From Candidatus Jorgensenbacteria bacterium RIFCSPLOWO2_01_FULL_45_25b (GTDB lineage Bacteria; Patescibacteriota; Minisyncoccia; UBA6257; GWB1-50-10), in the NCBI GenBank assembly GCA_001781035.1, contig MFKK01000002.1, positions 4,582 through 46,284 on the forward strand: DNA of 41,703 bases, read 5' to 3'. Shown here in pieces: positions 25,862 through 32,584 of the stretch (position 1 is its first letter; every line of letters starts with the position of its first letter). The notes beneath the pieces were generated by a model. It was not told the origin of the DNA and made no database searches. It saw only the letters and a list, made by a program, of their open reading frames with translations. The translations under genes and the position numbers were made by a program.

Positions 25862-25907
25862 GTTAGCTACTCTCCACCTCCTTTCCTCTGTGAGGAGAGT
25901 AGCTAAC
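25862..25907 (-). repeat. 14-bp inverted repeat whose loop contains AAAGGAGGT
   Basis: GTTAGCTACTCTCC/GGAGAGTAGCTAAC, 18-nt loop. Confidence 0.8.
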
Positions 25908-25921
25908 TGCGGGACGGGACG

Positions 25922-26869
25922 CTAGGGATTAAGTAACATCCCAAGCGTCTCCGTCGCCGCTTTCTGAATTTCGAACTTCCCACCCTTGGTCGGGTGGTCT
26001 CCTCCATCCTCGGGATCGTTATCCCGGAGTGCAAGAGCAAGGTGAGCGGTGGCATTTTCCACTGCCGTAACACGGCCCGCAAGCTCTTGAACGAAGGAGT
26101 TCTTTTCAACCTCCTCGTTCGCAAGCTCGCGAACCCGCTTTTCTGTGATGGCGGCCTCCGCGGTTTTTGGCGTTGGCGTCACCACCGGGGCAGTGGTGGG
26201 CACCGTCGCGGGGACGGCGAGCTTTTTGAACTCCACGAGGGTTTTTGCAAACCCTCCAAGGAACTCATCAAACTTCTGCTTCCCGTCCCACCCGAGGGCG
26301 GTGAGGAGCTGGCAAAGCTTCGACTCGGTCGCTTTCAAGCGAGCGAGTTCCCCTTCCGTCATCCCCGCGACAACGGGGGCGACGGGGGTCGCCTGAGCGG
26401 AGTCCTTCGCCTTCAGCTCGGCGATCTGGGCGCGGAATGCCTGAAAAACATCCGCGTTAATCGCGCCCTCAATTTCAGAGTCGTAAGGTTTTCCACCGAG
26501 CTTTTTTTTAAGCCTGGCCGTAACCTCGGCGACGCGTTGTTTTGCGAAGTTGGGGTCGTCCGTGACCCCCGCCTCAATATACATGACCCACGGTTCAATC
26601 CGTGAGCGTGTCATGTACCTGGCGGCGACTTCGCGTCGCCCGACACCCGTCGGTTGCGTCGCGAGTTGGGCGGCGACGTCAACCGTCTGGTTGACGCGCG
26701 CCGCCAGCTTCTGTTCCGGGGTGGCCTTATCCCACCCATCCGGGGTGGGAAAAACGCGATCCTTGACGGCCTGGCTCGCGCCAGAGCCGTCCTTCGTTGC
26801 CTTCACCGCCGATGCGGTGGAAGCCAACACGAAACCGAAAACGAGAAGTAAAAAAGCGAAACGTTTCAT
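25922..26869 (-). CDS. Secreted hypothetical protein
   Basis: Signal peptide MKRFAFLLLVFGFVLASTASA; GC-rich codon usage unlike its neighbours. Confidence 0.72.
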   Translation of the reverse strand: MKRFAFLLLVFGFVLASTASAVKATKDGSGASQAVKDRVFPTPDGWDKATPEQKLAARVNQTVDVAAQLATQPTGVGRREVAARYMTRSRIEPWVMYIEAGVTDDPNFAKQRVAEVTARLKKKLGGKPYDSEIEGAINADVFQAFRAQIAELKAKDSAQATPVAPVVAGMTEGELARLKATESKLCQLLTALGWDGKQKFDEFLGGFAKTLVEFKKLAVPATVPTTAPVVTPTPKTAEAAITEKRVRELANEEVEKNSFVQELAGRVTAVENATAHLALALRDNDPEDGGDHPTKGGKFEIQKAATETLGMLLNP

Positions 26870-26920
26870 CTCAAATCTCCTCAGGCAGGACGGGTTTCAC
26901 CGCCTCGCCCAAACCCGTAC

Positions 26921-27424
26921 CTACCGAATCGTGAAGACGTCGTTCGTCGGCGTCGTCACAGGCGTCGTTGCGGAGGCGCCGTCGCCGTCGGCGGGTTTCT
27001 CCGCCTCGGACGCCGCCGTCGCCGGCGGAGCGGGGGCGGTGTGGAGAGCTTTCACGTGCTCCTCTACACCTAACGACACGACTGAGGAAGCGTCCGTGTA
27101 ATCCGTGTAGTGTTCGCTGACCCACTTCTCGGTCGCGACGATGGACGTGACGGCGTTGCCGTCGGCGTCCGTCGTCTTCACCCCGTTCGTAGTGGCGGCA
27201 AGGATTGCCGCTGCGATACGGGCATCCTCTCCTCTGACGTGTAGGAGAGCAAGGAGGCCGAAAACCAGCACGAGGCTGGCGAGGGCAATTAAGCCCCATG
27301 ACCAGAGACCGATCCCCGCCGGACCCTGGGCTCCGCGGAGCCCGCGGAGCCCCTCTTTGTGCTCGGTGGCCAATAGTTGCGCCAGTGCACGAAGCTCCTC
27401 AGCGGAAAGCTGAGTCTCATTCAT
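26921..27424 (-). CDS. Membrane protein with collagen-like GxY stretch
   Basis: GLRGLRGAQGPAGIG followed by TM helix LWSWGLIALASLVLVFGLLALLHV. Confidence 0.72.
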   Translation of the reverse strand: MNETQLSAEELRALAQLLATEHKEGLRGLRGAQGPAGIGLWSWGLIALASLVLVFGLLALLHVRGEDARIAAAILAATTNGVKTTDADGNAVTSIVATEKWVSEHYTDYTDASSVVSLGVEEHVKALHTAPAPPATAASEAEKPADGDGASATTPVTTPTNDVFTIR

Positions 27425-27464
27425 TTCCGTCCCTTTCGTGCGACTCCCTCAAGAGCCGCGGTTT

Positions 27465-27655
27465 AATATTTCGGACGTCAGATGTCCAAAATATTGTTTT
27501 TCCTCCAAAAGAGGAAGGTAAAAACTACGCTTAAATTTCACTTCTAGTATATTTCGCGACCCCGTCTTGCGGGGGAGCATATTTCGTCCCGCGCCAGCGG
27601 GACATATTTCCACGAATTTCCGGAGCGTAGCGACCACCTTCCTCTTCTGGAAGAA
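27465..27655 (-). ncRNA. Candidate structured 5' leader of the minus-strand operon
   Basis: Palindrome 27465-27495; 20-nt arms 27500-27519/27636-27655; inner GTCCCGC-GCCA-GCGGGAC. Confidence 0.45.
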
Positions 27656-27731
27656 TATTCAAAAAAACCTATTTACTAAGGAAGAAGTAAGTATTTAGTT
27701 GTCAAATAGCGGTCCTCAAACTGTGAGGCGT

Positions 27732-27760
27732 ATTCTAGCATACTATTGATAATAAGTCAA
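27732..27760 (-). promoter_or_regulatory. Promoter of the minus-strand operon
   Basis: TTGACT-17-TAGAAT on the minus strand. Confidence 0.65.
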
Positions 27761-27801
27761 GAACATTGCGGGGCATGGGAAAACGTAAGCCAGACGCATT
27801 T

Positions 27802-27830
27802 TTGACCACAAGAAAAAAAAACGATACAAT
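27802..27830 (+). promoter_or_regulatory. Promoter of the MNT/HEPN pair
   Basis: TTGACC-17-TACAAT directly upstream of ATG 27837. Confidence 0.7.
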
Positions 27831-27836
27831 AAAAGC

Positions 27837-28145
27837 ATGAAGTTAGAGCATTATCCTGTAGAAAAAATAAAAAAGGAGATACGCGCGATTGTTGAAAAAC
27901 ACCTTGATTTAAAGGAATACAAGCTGTTCTTTTTTGGGTCAAGAGTAGATGGAAAAAATCACAAGGGCTCTGATATAGATGTAGGCATAGAAGGACCGGA
28001 ACGTATTTCTTCGCCAGTGTGGCTTGAAATTCAAGAAGAAATAGAAAATTTGCCCATACTTTATAAAATTGAAATTGTTGACTTCAAAAGGGTCTCGCGT
28101 GAATTTAAGGAAGTCGCTTTATCGCACGCGGAGCCGATAAAATAA
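27837..28145 (+). CDS. MNT-type nucleotidyltransferase
   Basis: LFFFGSRVDGKNHKGSDIDVGIEGP: GSR...SDIDV motif. Confidence 0.9.
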   Translation: MKLEHYPVEKIKKEIRAIVEKHLDLKEYKLFFFGSRVDGKNHKGSDIDVGIEGPERISSPVWLEIQEEIENLPILYKIEIVDFKRVSREFKEVALSHAEPIK

Positions 28146-28155
28146 ATAACATAAT

Positions 28156-28548
28156 ATGACAAAAGGAGAATCGCTCATGCATCAATTACGGAAGGCAACA
28201 GAACGCTTGAAGGAAGTATTGGATCAAGAAAAGAACGAGTTTATAAGGGACTCGGCAATTCAGCGTTTTGAATTTACGCTTGATCTTGCTTGGAAAACAA
28301 TCAAGGGAGTATTAGAAAAAGAAAAAGGTATCGTATGCACCTCTCCAAAAGAATGCGTGCGTGAAGCGTACAGACAAAACATGATAGGGTATGATGAATT
28401 TTGGCTAAAAATGATTGACTTGAGAAACGAAGCGGCGCATATGTACAGTGAAGAAAAATCGGAAGAAATTTACAGTATGCTTCCGCGAGCGCTTGAAAAG
28501 TTTTATGAACTTTTAAGCTCGCTTGGACAACAAGTTGACACGCGCTAA
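28156..28548 (+). CDS. HI0074/HEPN-like nucleotidyltransferase-associated protein
   Basis: IQRFEFTLDLAWKTIKGVLEKEKG...WLKMIDLRNEAAHMYSEE. Confidence 0.9.
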   Translation: MTKGESLMHQLRKATERLKEVLDQEKNEFIRDSAIQRFEFTLDLAWKTIKGVLEKEKGIVCTSPKECVREAYRQNMIGYDEFWLKMIDLRNEAAHMYSEEKSEEIYSMLPRALEKFYELLSSLGQQVDTR

Positions 28549-28703
28549 AAAAGCAGGTACAAATAAAGGCACACAACAAATAAAGTCCGCAGAAAGCAGG
28601 CGTTCCAAGTTCATCAAGGGACTTAATTTCCTGCCGAGGAATGATGTTGCTTTGTAACATCGCAGATGAGCGCAAAATCCGTCAGTTGGCGGAACGCAGA
28701 ATT

Positions 28704-28795
28704 ACGCGGAAACGTCAGCGTAAGTCAGCGTAAGGTCAGCGTTTATCCGCGGTTCGCGAAGCGAACACTCTGCGGCCCAAAAGGTCGTTTTTTTT
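28704..28795 (+). promoter_or_regulatory. Putative attenuator leader of rplJL
   Basis: CGCGGA/TCCGCG hairpin, GTTCGC-GAA-GCGAAC hairpin, then CGGCC-CAAAA-GGTCG-T8 terminator. Confidence 0.5.
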
Positions 28796-28866
28796 AACCC
28801 GCAAAACTACAAATAACACGAATCAACAAATGTCTACAAAAATATATTCGTAATTCGTAGCAGTTT

Positions 28867-28902
28867 GTAGATTCGGATGAATTCGTAGATTGGGACCGGT
28901 AT
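28867..28902 (+). repeat. Degenerate A/B leader cassette before rplJ
   Basis: GTAGATTCGGATGAATTC then GTAGATTGGGACCGGTAT immediately before ATG 28903. Confidence 0.65.
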
Positions 28903-29397
28903 ATGTTAACCCGCAAACAAAAGGAAGAAATCGTAAAAAATGAATCGGCGAAACTGTCCGAGCATGAGTCGCTCGTGATAGCCGACTTTACGGGTCTTTC
29001 GGTAAACAAGGTAAACGCCTTCCGAAGATCGCTTGAAGAGATAGGCGCGAGCTTTAAGGTGATAAAGAAGCGCCTTCTAAACATCGTCTTTCGCGAAAAA
29101 GGAATAGAGCTGGATACGAGAAATATGGATGGGCAGACCGGCGTTGTCTTTTCAGGCAAAGACATGGCGGAAACCGCCAAGCTCGTATACAAATTCCAAA
29201 AGGAGAACAAGGAGAAGTTTAGAATCTTGGGAGGCGTGGAGCTCGCGGAAAAGAAAGCTTTGGGAGGGAGAGAGGTGGAAATGATTGGAAAACTGCCGTC
29301 TCGAGAAGTCTTGCTGGGACAGCTGGTATATATGATTGGAAGCCCAATAAGGTCGTTTATGGTCGTTCTTAGTGAACGAGGAAAGAAAATAACATAA
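28903..29397 (+). CDS. rplJ: 50S ribosomal protein L10
   Basis: VIADFTGLSVNKVNAFRRSLEEIGASFKVIKKRL. Confidence 0.95.
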   Translation: MLTRKQKEEIVKNESAKLSEHESLVIADFTGLSVNKVNAFRRSLEEIGASFKVIKKRLLNIVFREKGIELDTRNMDGQTGVVFSGKDMAETAKLVYKFQKENKEKFRILGGVELAEKKALGGREVEMIGKLPSREVLLGQLVYMIGSPIRSFMVVLSERGKKIT

Positions 29398-29402
29398 TCT
29401 CT

Positions 29403-29511
29403 AATCTCTAAACCCTAATCTCTAAACAAATCCAAAACTCAAATATCAAAAACGCTTTTGAGTTTCGATATTTGAGATTGTTTAGAGATTAGAAATTAGG
29501 ATTTAGAGATT
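29403..29511 (+). repeat. Long inverted repeat upstream of rplL
   Basis: CTAATCTCTAAAC (29415-29427)/GTTTAGAGATTAG (29480-29492); CTCAAATATC (29438-29447)/GATATTTGAG (29467-29476). Confidence 0.85.
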
Positions 29512-29518
29512 CATATAT

Positions 29519-29896
29519 ATGTCTGAAGAAACAAAATACAGCGACATCATAGAAAAAGTGGAAAAATTAACGGTAATGGAACTCGCCGAACTCGTAAAGG
29601 CGCTCGAAGAAAAATTCGGCGTATCAGCGGCCGCGATGGCGGTAACGGCGCCGGGCGGAGGAGGTGGCGAGGAAGTCGTGGAAAAAGACTCTTTCAGCGT
29701 CGTATTGAAAGAGGTCGGAGCGCAGAAAATTAACGTGATAAAGGCGGTGAAAGAGATCACGGGGCTCGGACTAAAAGAAGCGAAAGATATTGTTGACGGA
29801 GCTCCAAAGGCGGTAAAAGAAGGAGTAAAAAGAGAGGAAGCGAATGAAATAAAGAAAAAGCTGGAAGAGGCGGGAGCGGTAGCAGAACTTCAATAA
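29519..29896 (+). CDS. rplL: 50S ribosomal protein L7/L12
   Basis: [24 protein letters not shown]...[49 protein letters not shown]. Confidence 0.97.
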   Translation: MSEETKYSDIIEKVEKLTVMELAELVKALEEKFGVSAAAMAVTAPGGGGGEEVVEKDSFSVVLKEVGAQKINVIKAVKEITGLGLKEAKDIVDGAPKAVKEGVKREEANEIKKKLEEAGAVAELQ

Positions 29897-29936
29897 ACGC
29901 GGACTGACGCGGACCCAAACGCAGAAGAACGCGGAA

Positions 29937-29977
29937 ACAGAAAAACGGTTTGCCTTTCGGGCGAACTGTTTTTCTGT
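29937..29977 (+). terminator. Strong hairpin, likely rplL terminator
   Basis: ACAGAAAAAC...GTTTTTCTGT long stem. Confidence 0.55.
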
Positions 29978-30028
29978 TGAAGAAGAAAGGATAGTGTTCT
30001 ATGCTAAAAACAGCCTGAAGATTGGGCG

Positions 30029-30205
30029 CGGAGAGCCGACACCAAAGGTCGTCGGCTTGGTAGAGCGCTGTTTCATCCTGCGCAAAAAAATGCGCGCTTA
30101 GCTCAGCTCCGACGCCCCTTTGGGGGTCGGAGAGCCGACACCAAAGGTCGTCGGCTTGGTAGAGCGCTGTTTCATCCTGCGCAAAAAATGCGCGCTTAGC
30201 TCAGC
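30029..30205 (+). repeat. Tandem tRNA-Val-like degenerate copies with hairpin inserts
   Basis: 79/78-nt direct repeat at 30029-30107 and 30128-30205, containing GCGCGCTTAGCTCAG and TTGGTAGAGCGC tRNA words. Confidence 0.8.
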
Positions 30206-30261
30206 GGTAGAGCGTTCGCTTCACACGCGAAAGGTCGCAGGTTCAATCCCTGCAGTGCGCA
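30190..30261 (+). tRNA. tRNA-Val (CAC)
   Basis: GCGCGCT/AGTGCGC acceptor; anticodon arm TTCGC-TTCACAC-GCGAA; T-arm GCAGG-TTCAATC-CCTGC; CCA not encoded. Confidence 0.93.
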
Positions 30262-30351
30262 CAAAAAATATTACAAGCATGTGAAAAAATTGCGTCTGTG
30301 TATAACTAGAAAGCGAAAAACGAAAAAGTAAGATAAACAAAGGAAAATTCA

Positions 30352-30389
30352 ACTTAAAACACCAGCTTAGACTGGTGTTTTAAGTTTTT
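30352..30389 (+). terminator. Intrinsic terminator
   Basis: ACTTAAAACACCAG-CTTAGA-CTGGTGTTTTAAGT-TTTT. Confidence 0.92.
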
Positions 30390-30415
30390 GACTTGTGGGG
30401 AATGAGTGCTATACT
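30388..30415 (+). promoter_or_regulatory. Promoter of the mraZ (dcw) cluster
   Basis: TTGACT-16-TATACT. Confidence 0.7.
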
Positions 30416-30435
30416 AGATACCACAAGTGGGGAAT

Positions 30436-30456
30436 TGTGGATAAAAGTGTGGATAA
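30436..30456. promoter_or_regulatory. Two TGTGGATAA repeats (DnaA-box/MraZ-operator-like)
   Basis: TGTGGATAA at 30436-30444 and 30448-30456 among GTGGGGAAT/CTGGGGATA repeats. Confidence 0.5.
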
Positions 30457-30498
30457 CTGCCAAATCTGGGGATATCTCACAACATTCTATAGTAGTTC

Positions 30499-30533
30499 GT
30501 AGATTCGGATAATTTGTAGTTTTGGAGCGGTTA
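30499..30533 (+). repeat. A/B leader cassette before mraZ
   Basis: A GTAGATTCGGATAATTT 30499-30515; B GTAGTTTTGGAGCGGTTA 30516-30533; ATG at 30535. Confidence 0.9.
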
Positions 30534-30534
30534 T

Positions 30535-30966
30535 ATGTTTCTAGGCGAATACAAACACTCAATAGACGCGAAGGGAAGAGTTGCCGTTCCCGCGAAATTC
30601 AGGTCAAAGCTGGTGAGCGGAGCGATTATTACGAGAGGATTGGATTCGTGTTTGTTTGTGTTTGACGCGAAGGAGTGGCAGAAACTTGCGGAAAAATTGA
30701 TAGCGCTACCGCTCGCCCAGGCGAATTCCCGAGCCTTCTCAAGGCTCATGCTCTCCGGCGCGAGCGATGTGAATCTTGATGTTCAGGGAAGAATTTTGGT
30801 GCCCGACTACCTTCGCGCTTACGCCGAAATAAAAAAGCAGGTTGTTGTAACCGGACTCTACAACAGAATTGAGATATGGGACGCGGAACATTGGAATACA
30901 TATAAGGCAAAAACCGAATCCCAGTCGGATGAAATAGCGGAAAAACTGGGAGAGCTTGGAATATAA
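30535..30966 (+). CDS. mraZ: Transcriptional regulator MraZ
   Basis: MFLGEYKHSIDAKGRVAVPAKFRSKL...ALPLAQANSRAFSRLMLSGA. Confidence 0.96.
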   Translation: MFLGEYKHSIDAKGRVAVPAKFRSKLVSGAIITRGLDSCLFVFDAKEWQKLAEKLIALPLAQANSRAFSRLMLSGASDVNLDVQGRILVPDYLRAYAEIKKQVVVTGLYNRIEIWDAEHWNTYKAKTESQSDEIAEKLGELGI

Positions 30967-30980
30967 AAAATCCGAAGCAC

Positions 30981-31089
30981 GAAATCCGAAATTAGAAACA
31001 ATATAAAAATCTGAATGACCAAAATTCTAAACGCGAGTTTCTGTCATTTGAATTTAGAACATTAGAATTTGTTTCGAATTTCGATATTC
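30981..31089 (+). repeat. Imperfect long inverted repeat upstream of rsmH
   Basis: GAAATCCGAAATTAGAAACAA / TTGTTTCGAATTTCGATATTC. Confidence 0.7.
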
Positions 31090-31108
31090 GAATTTCAGGT
31101 TTAATAAC

Positions 31109-32008
31109 ATGCATATTCCTGTTCTTTTACACGAAGTTATCACGGCGCTTGAACCAAAACCGGGAAATTTCTTTATTGACGGCACGCTCGGCGGGGGAGG
31201 ACACGCGAGGGAAATAATAAAAAAAATATCCCCGGGAGGAGTATTTTTGGGGCTTGATGCCGATAAACATGCTATAGAGAACGCGAGAAGAGAACTTGAA
31301 TCTCTGGGAAAAGAATTAGGGTCGGATGTGTTTGTGCGCCACGGGTCATACACGGAAATACAAGATATAAAAAAAGAAAAAAATCTGGGAAAAGCGGACG
31401 GTCTGCTTCTTGATTTGGGGCTCTCCTCAAACCAGCTGGAGGAATCAGGAAGAGGATTTACCTTCATGAAAAACGAACCGCTTGATATGAGATATGACGC
31501 GAGTGATAACCGCAACAACTTGACAGCGGAGAAGATAATAAACGGATGCGCCGAAGAGGAGTTGGCAGATATCTTTTGGAAGTATGGAGAAGAAAGAAAA
31601 TCAAGACAGATGGCGAAGGCAATCGTAACGGCGAGAAAAAAGAAGCGGATTGAAACCACGGCGGACTTGCTGGAAATTATAGGTGAAAGAAGAAATCAAA
31701 AAACAAGAATTCATCCGGCGACAAAAGTCTTTATGGCGCTTCGGATTCGGGTAAATAGCGAGTTTGAACATATTGAATCAATCATGGAACAGCTTCCATC
31801 TATCGTAAAAGGGAAAACGGCAATCATTTCATTTCATTCATTGGAAGATAGGTTGATAAAAGAAGGATTTAAACGCATTGAAAAAGAAGGATGGGGAAGT
31901 ATTCAAACAAAGAAAGTTATAAAACCATCGTATGAAGAAATACGCGAAAATCCAAAAAGCAGGTCGGCAAAACTGCGCGTCATCCAAATCTTATCTTCTA
32001 GATTCTAG
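31109..32008 (+). CDS. rsmH: 16S rRNA (cytosine(1402)-N(4))-methyltransferase
   Basis: HIPVLLHEVITALEPKPGNFFIDGTLGGGGHAREII; DGLLLDLGLSSNQLE; ISFHSLEDRLIK. Confidence 0.97.
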   Translation: MHIPVLLHEVITALEPKPGNFFIDGTLGGGGHAREIIKKISPGGVFLGLDADKHAIENARRELESLGKELGSDVFVRHGSYTEIQDIKKEKNLGKADGLLLDLGLSSNQLEESGRGFTFMKNEPLDMRYDASDNRNNLTAEKIINGCAEEELADIFWKYGEERKSRQMAKAIVTARKKKRIETTADLLEIIGERRNQKTRIHPATKVFMALRIRVNSEFEHIESIMEQLPSIVKGKTAIISFHSLEDRLIKEGFKRIEKEGWGSIQTKKVIKPSYEEIRENPKSRSAKLRVIQILSSRF

Positions 32009-32064
32009 CTTCTAGATTCTAGCTTCTAGATTCTAGCTTCTAGATTCTAGCTTCTAGATTCTAA
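31995..32064 (+). repeat. Five tandem 14-bp repeats CTTCTAGATTCTAG
   Basis: Units at 31995, 32009, 32023, 32037 and 32051 (last ends CTAA); first unit encodes the rsmH C-terminus and stop. Confidence 0.95.
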
Positions 32065-32068
32065 CGTT

Positions 32069-32389
32069 ATGACAATAACCAAACCAAACGAACAAAAAAG
32101 AAACAGCAAGGCGCTTATGGTGGTTGCCTTGTGTTTGATCGCGGGAGGAGTCGCGTATGTGTTTGAATATAATAATTTAGTTAAAGCAAGATATAGCTTG
32201 GAAAATTTGGAAAAAAATATAAAAGAAGCGAAGACAAGAGAAAGCGAGATAAAAAATTCTATATACCAGATAACCGACCCGGAAAAAATAAAAAAGTTCG
32301 CGGAAGAAAACGCGCTGATATTGGAAGAGATGCCCGCGTATATAAGCGAGAAAACAGAAAAAACATTGTCCAAGCTGATTGAGGAGTAA
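32069..32389 (+). CDS. FtsL-like single-TM coiled-coil protein
   Basis: TM helix + coiled coil, between rsmH and ftsI. Confidence 0.65.
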   Translation: MTITKPNEQKRNSKALMVVALCLIAGGVAYVFEYNNLVKARYSLENLEKNIKEAKTRESEIKNSIYQITDPEKIKKFAEENALILEEMPAYISEKTEKTLSKLIEE

Positions 32390-32436
32390 AAAAAATAATG
32401 ACCTACAAAGCCCATATCCGTAATTGGTAGTAATTT

Positions 32437-32564
32437 GTAGATTCGGATAATTTGTAGTTTCGGAGCGGTTAGGTAGTTTTGGAGCGGTTACGTAGATTCG
32501 GATAATTTGTAGTTTCGGAGCGGTTAGGTAGTTTCGGAGCGGTTAGGTAGTTTTGGAGCGGTTA
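32437..32564 (+). repeat. Expanded A/B leader cassette before ftsI (A B B A B B B)
   Basis: A at 32437-32453 and 32492-32508; B at 32454-32471, 32473-32490, 32509-32526, 32528-32545, 32547-32564. Confidence 0.95.
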
Positions 32565-32584
32565 TGTAGATGTAGATCGGTATT

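Noticed and set aside
25994-27101. Plus-strand ORFs (203 aa, 183 aa) opposite the GC-rich operon
   Set aside because: The minus-strand ORFs have a signal peptide, TM helix, promoter and terminator; plus ORFs are Arg/Gly/Ser-rich shadows.
27449-27637. 62-aa minus ORF in the structured leader
   Set aside because: Covers palindromic DNA, lacks an SD, and looks like incidental translation.
28560-28675. Possible coding relic after the HEPN gene (KFIKGLNFLPRNDVAL / RQEIKSLDELGTPAFCGL)
   Set aside because: Could not match either strand to a family; left unassigned.
30436-30456. DnaA boxes as a replication origin
   Set aside because: Only two boxes, with no dnaA/dnaN or AT-rich unwinding region; better explained as mraZ regulation.
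32437-32564. CRISPR-like regular array
   Set aside because: Units are contiguous 17/18-mers without unique spacers, no cas genes are nearby, and the same units occur singly before other genes.
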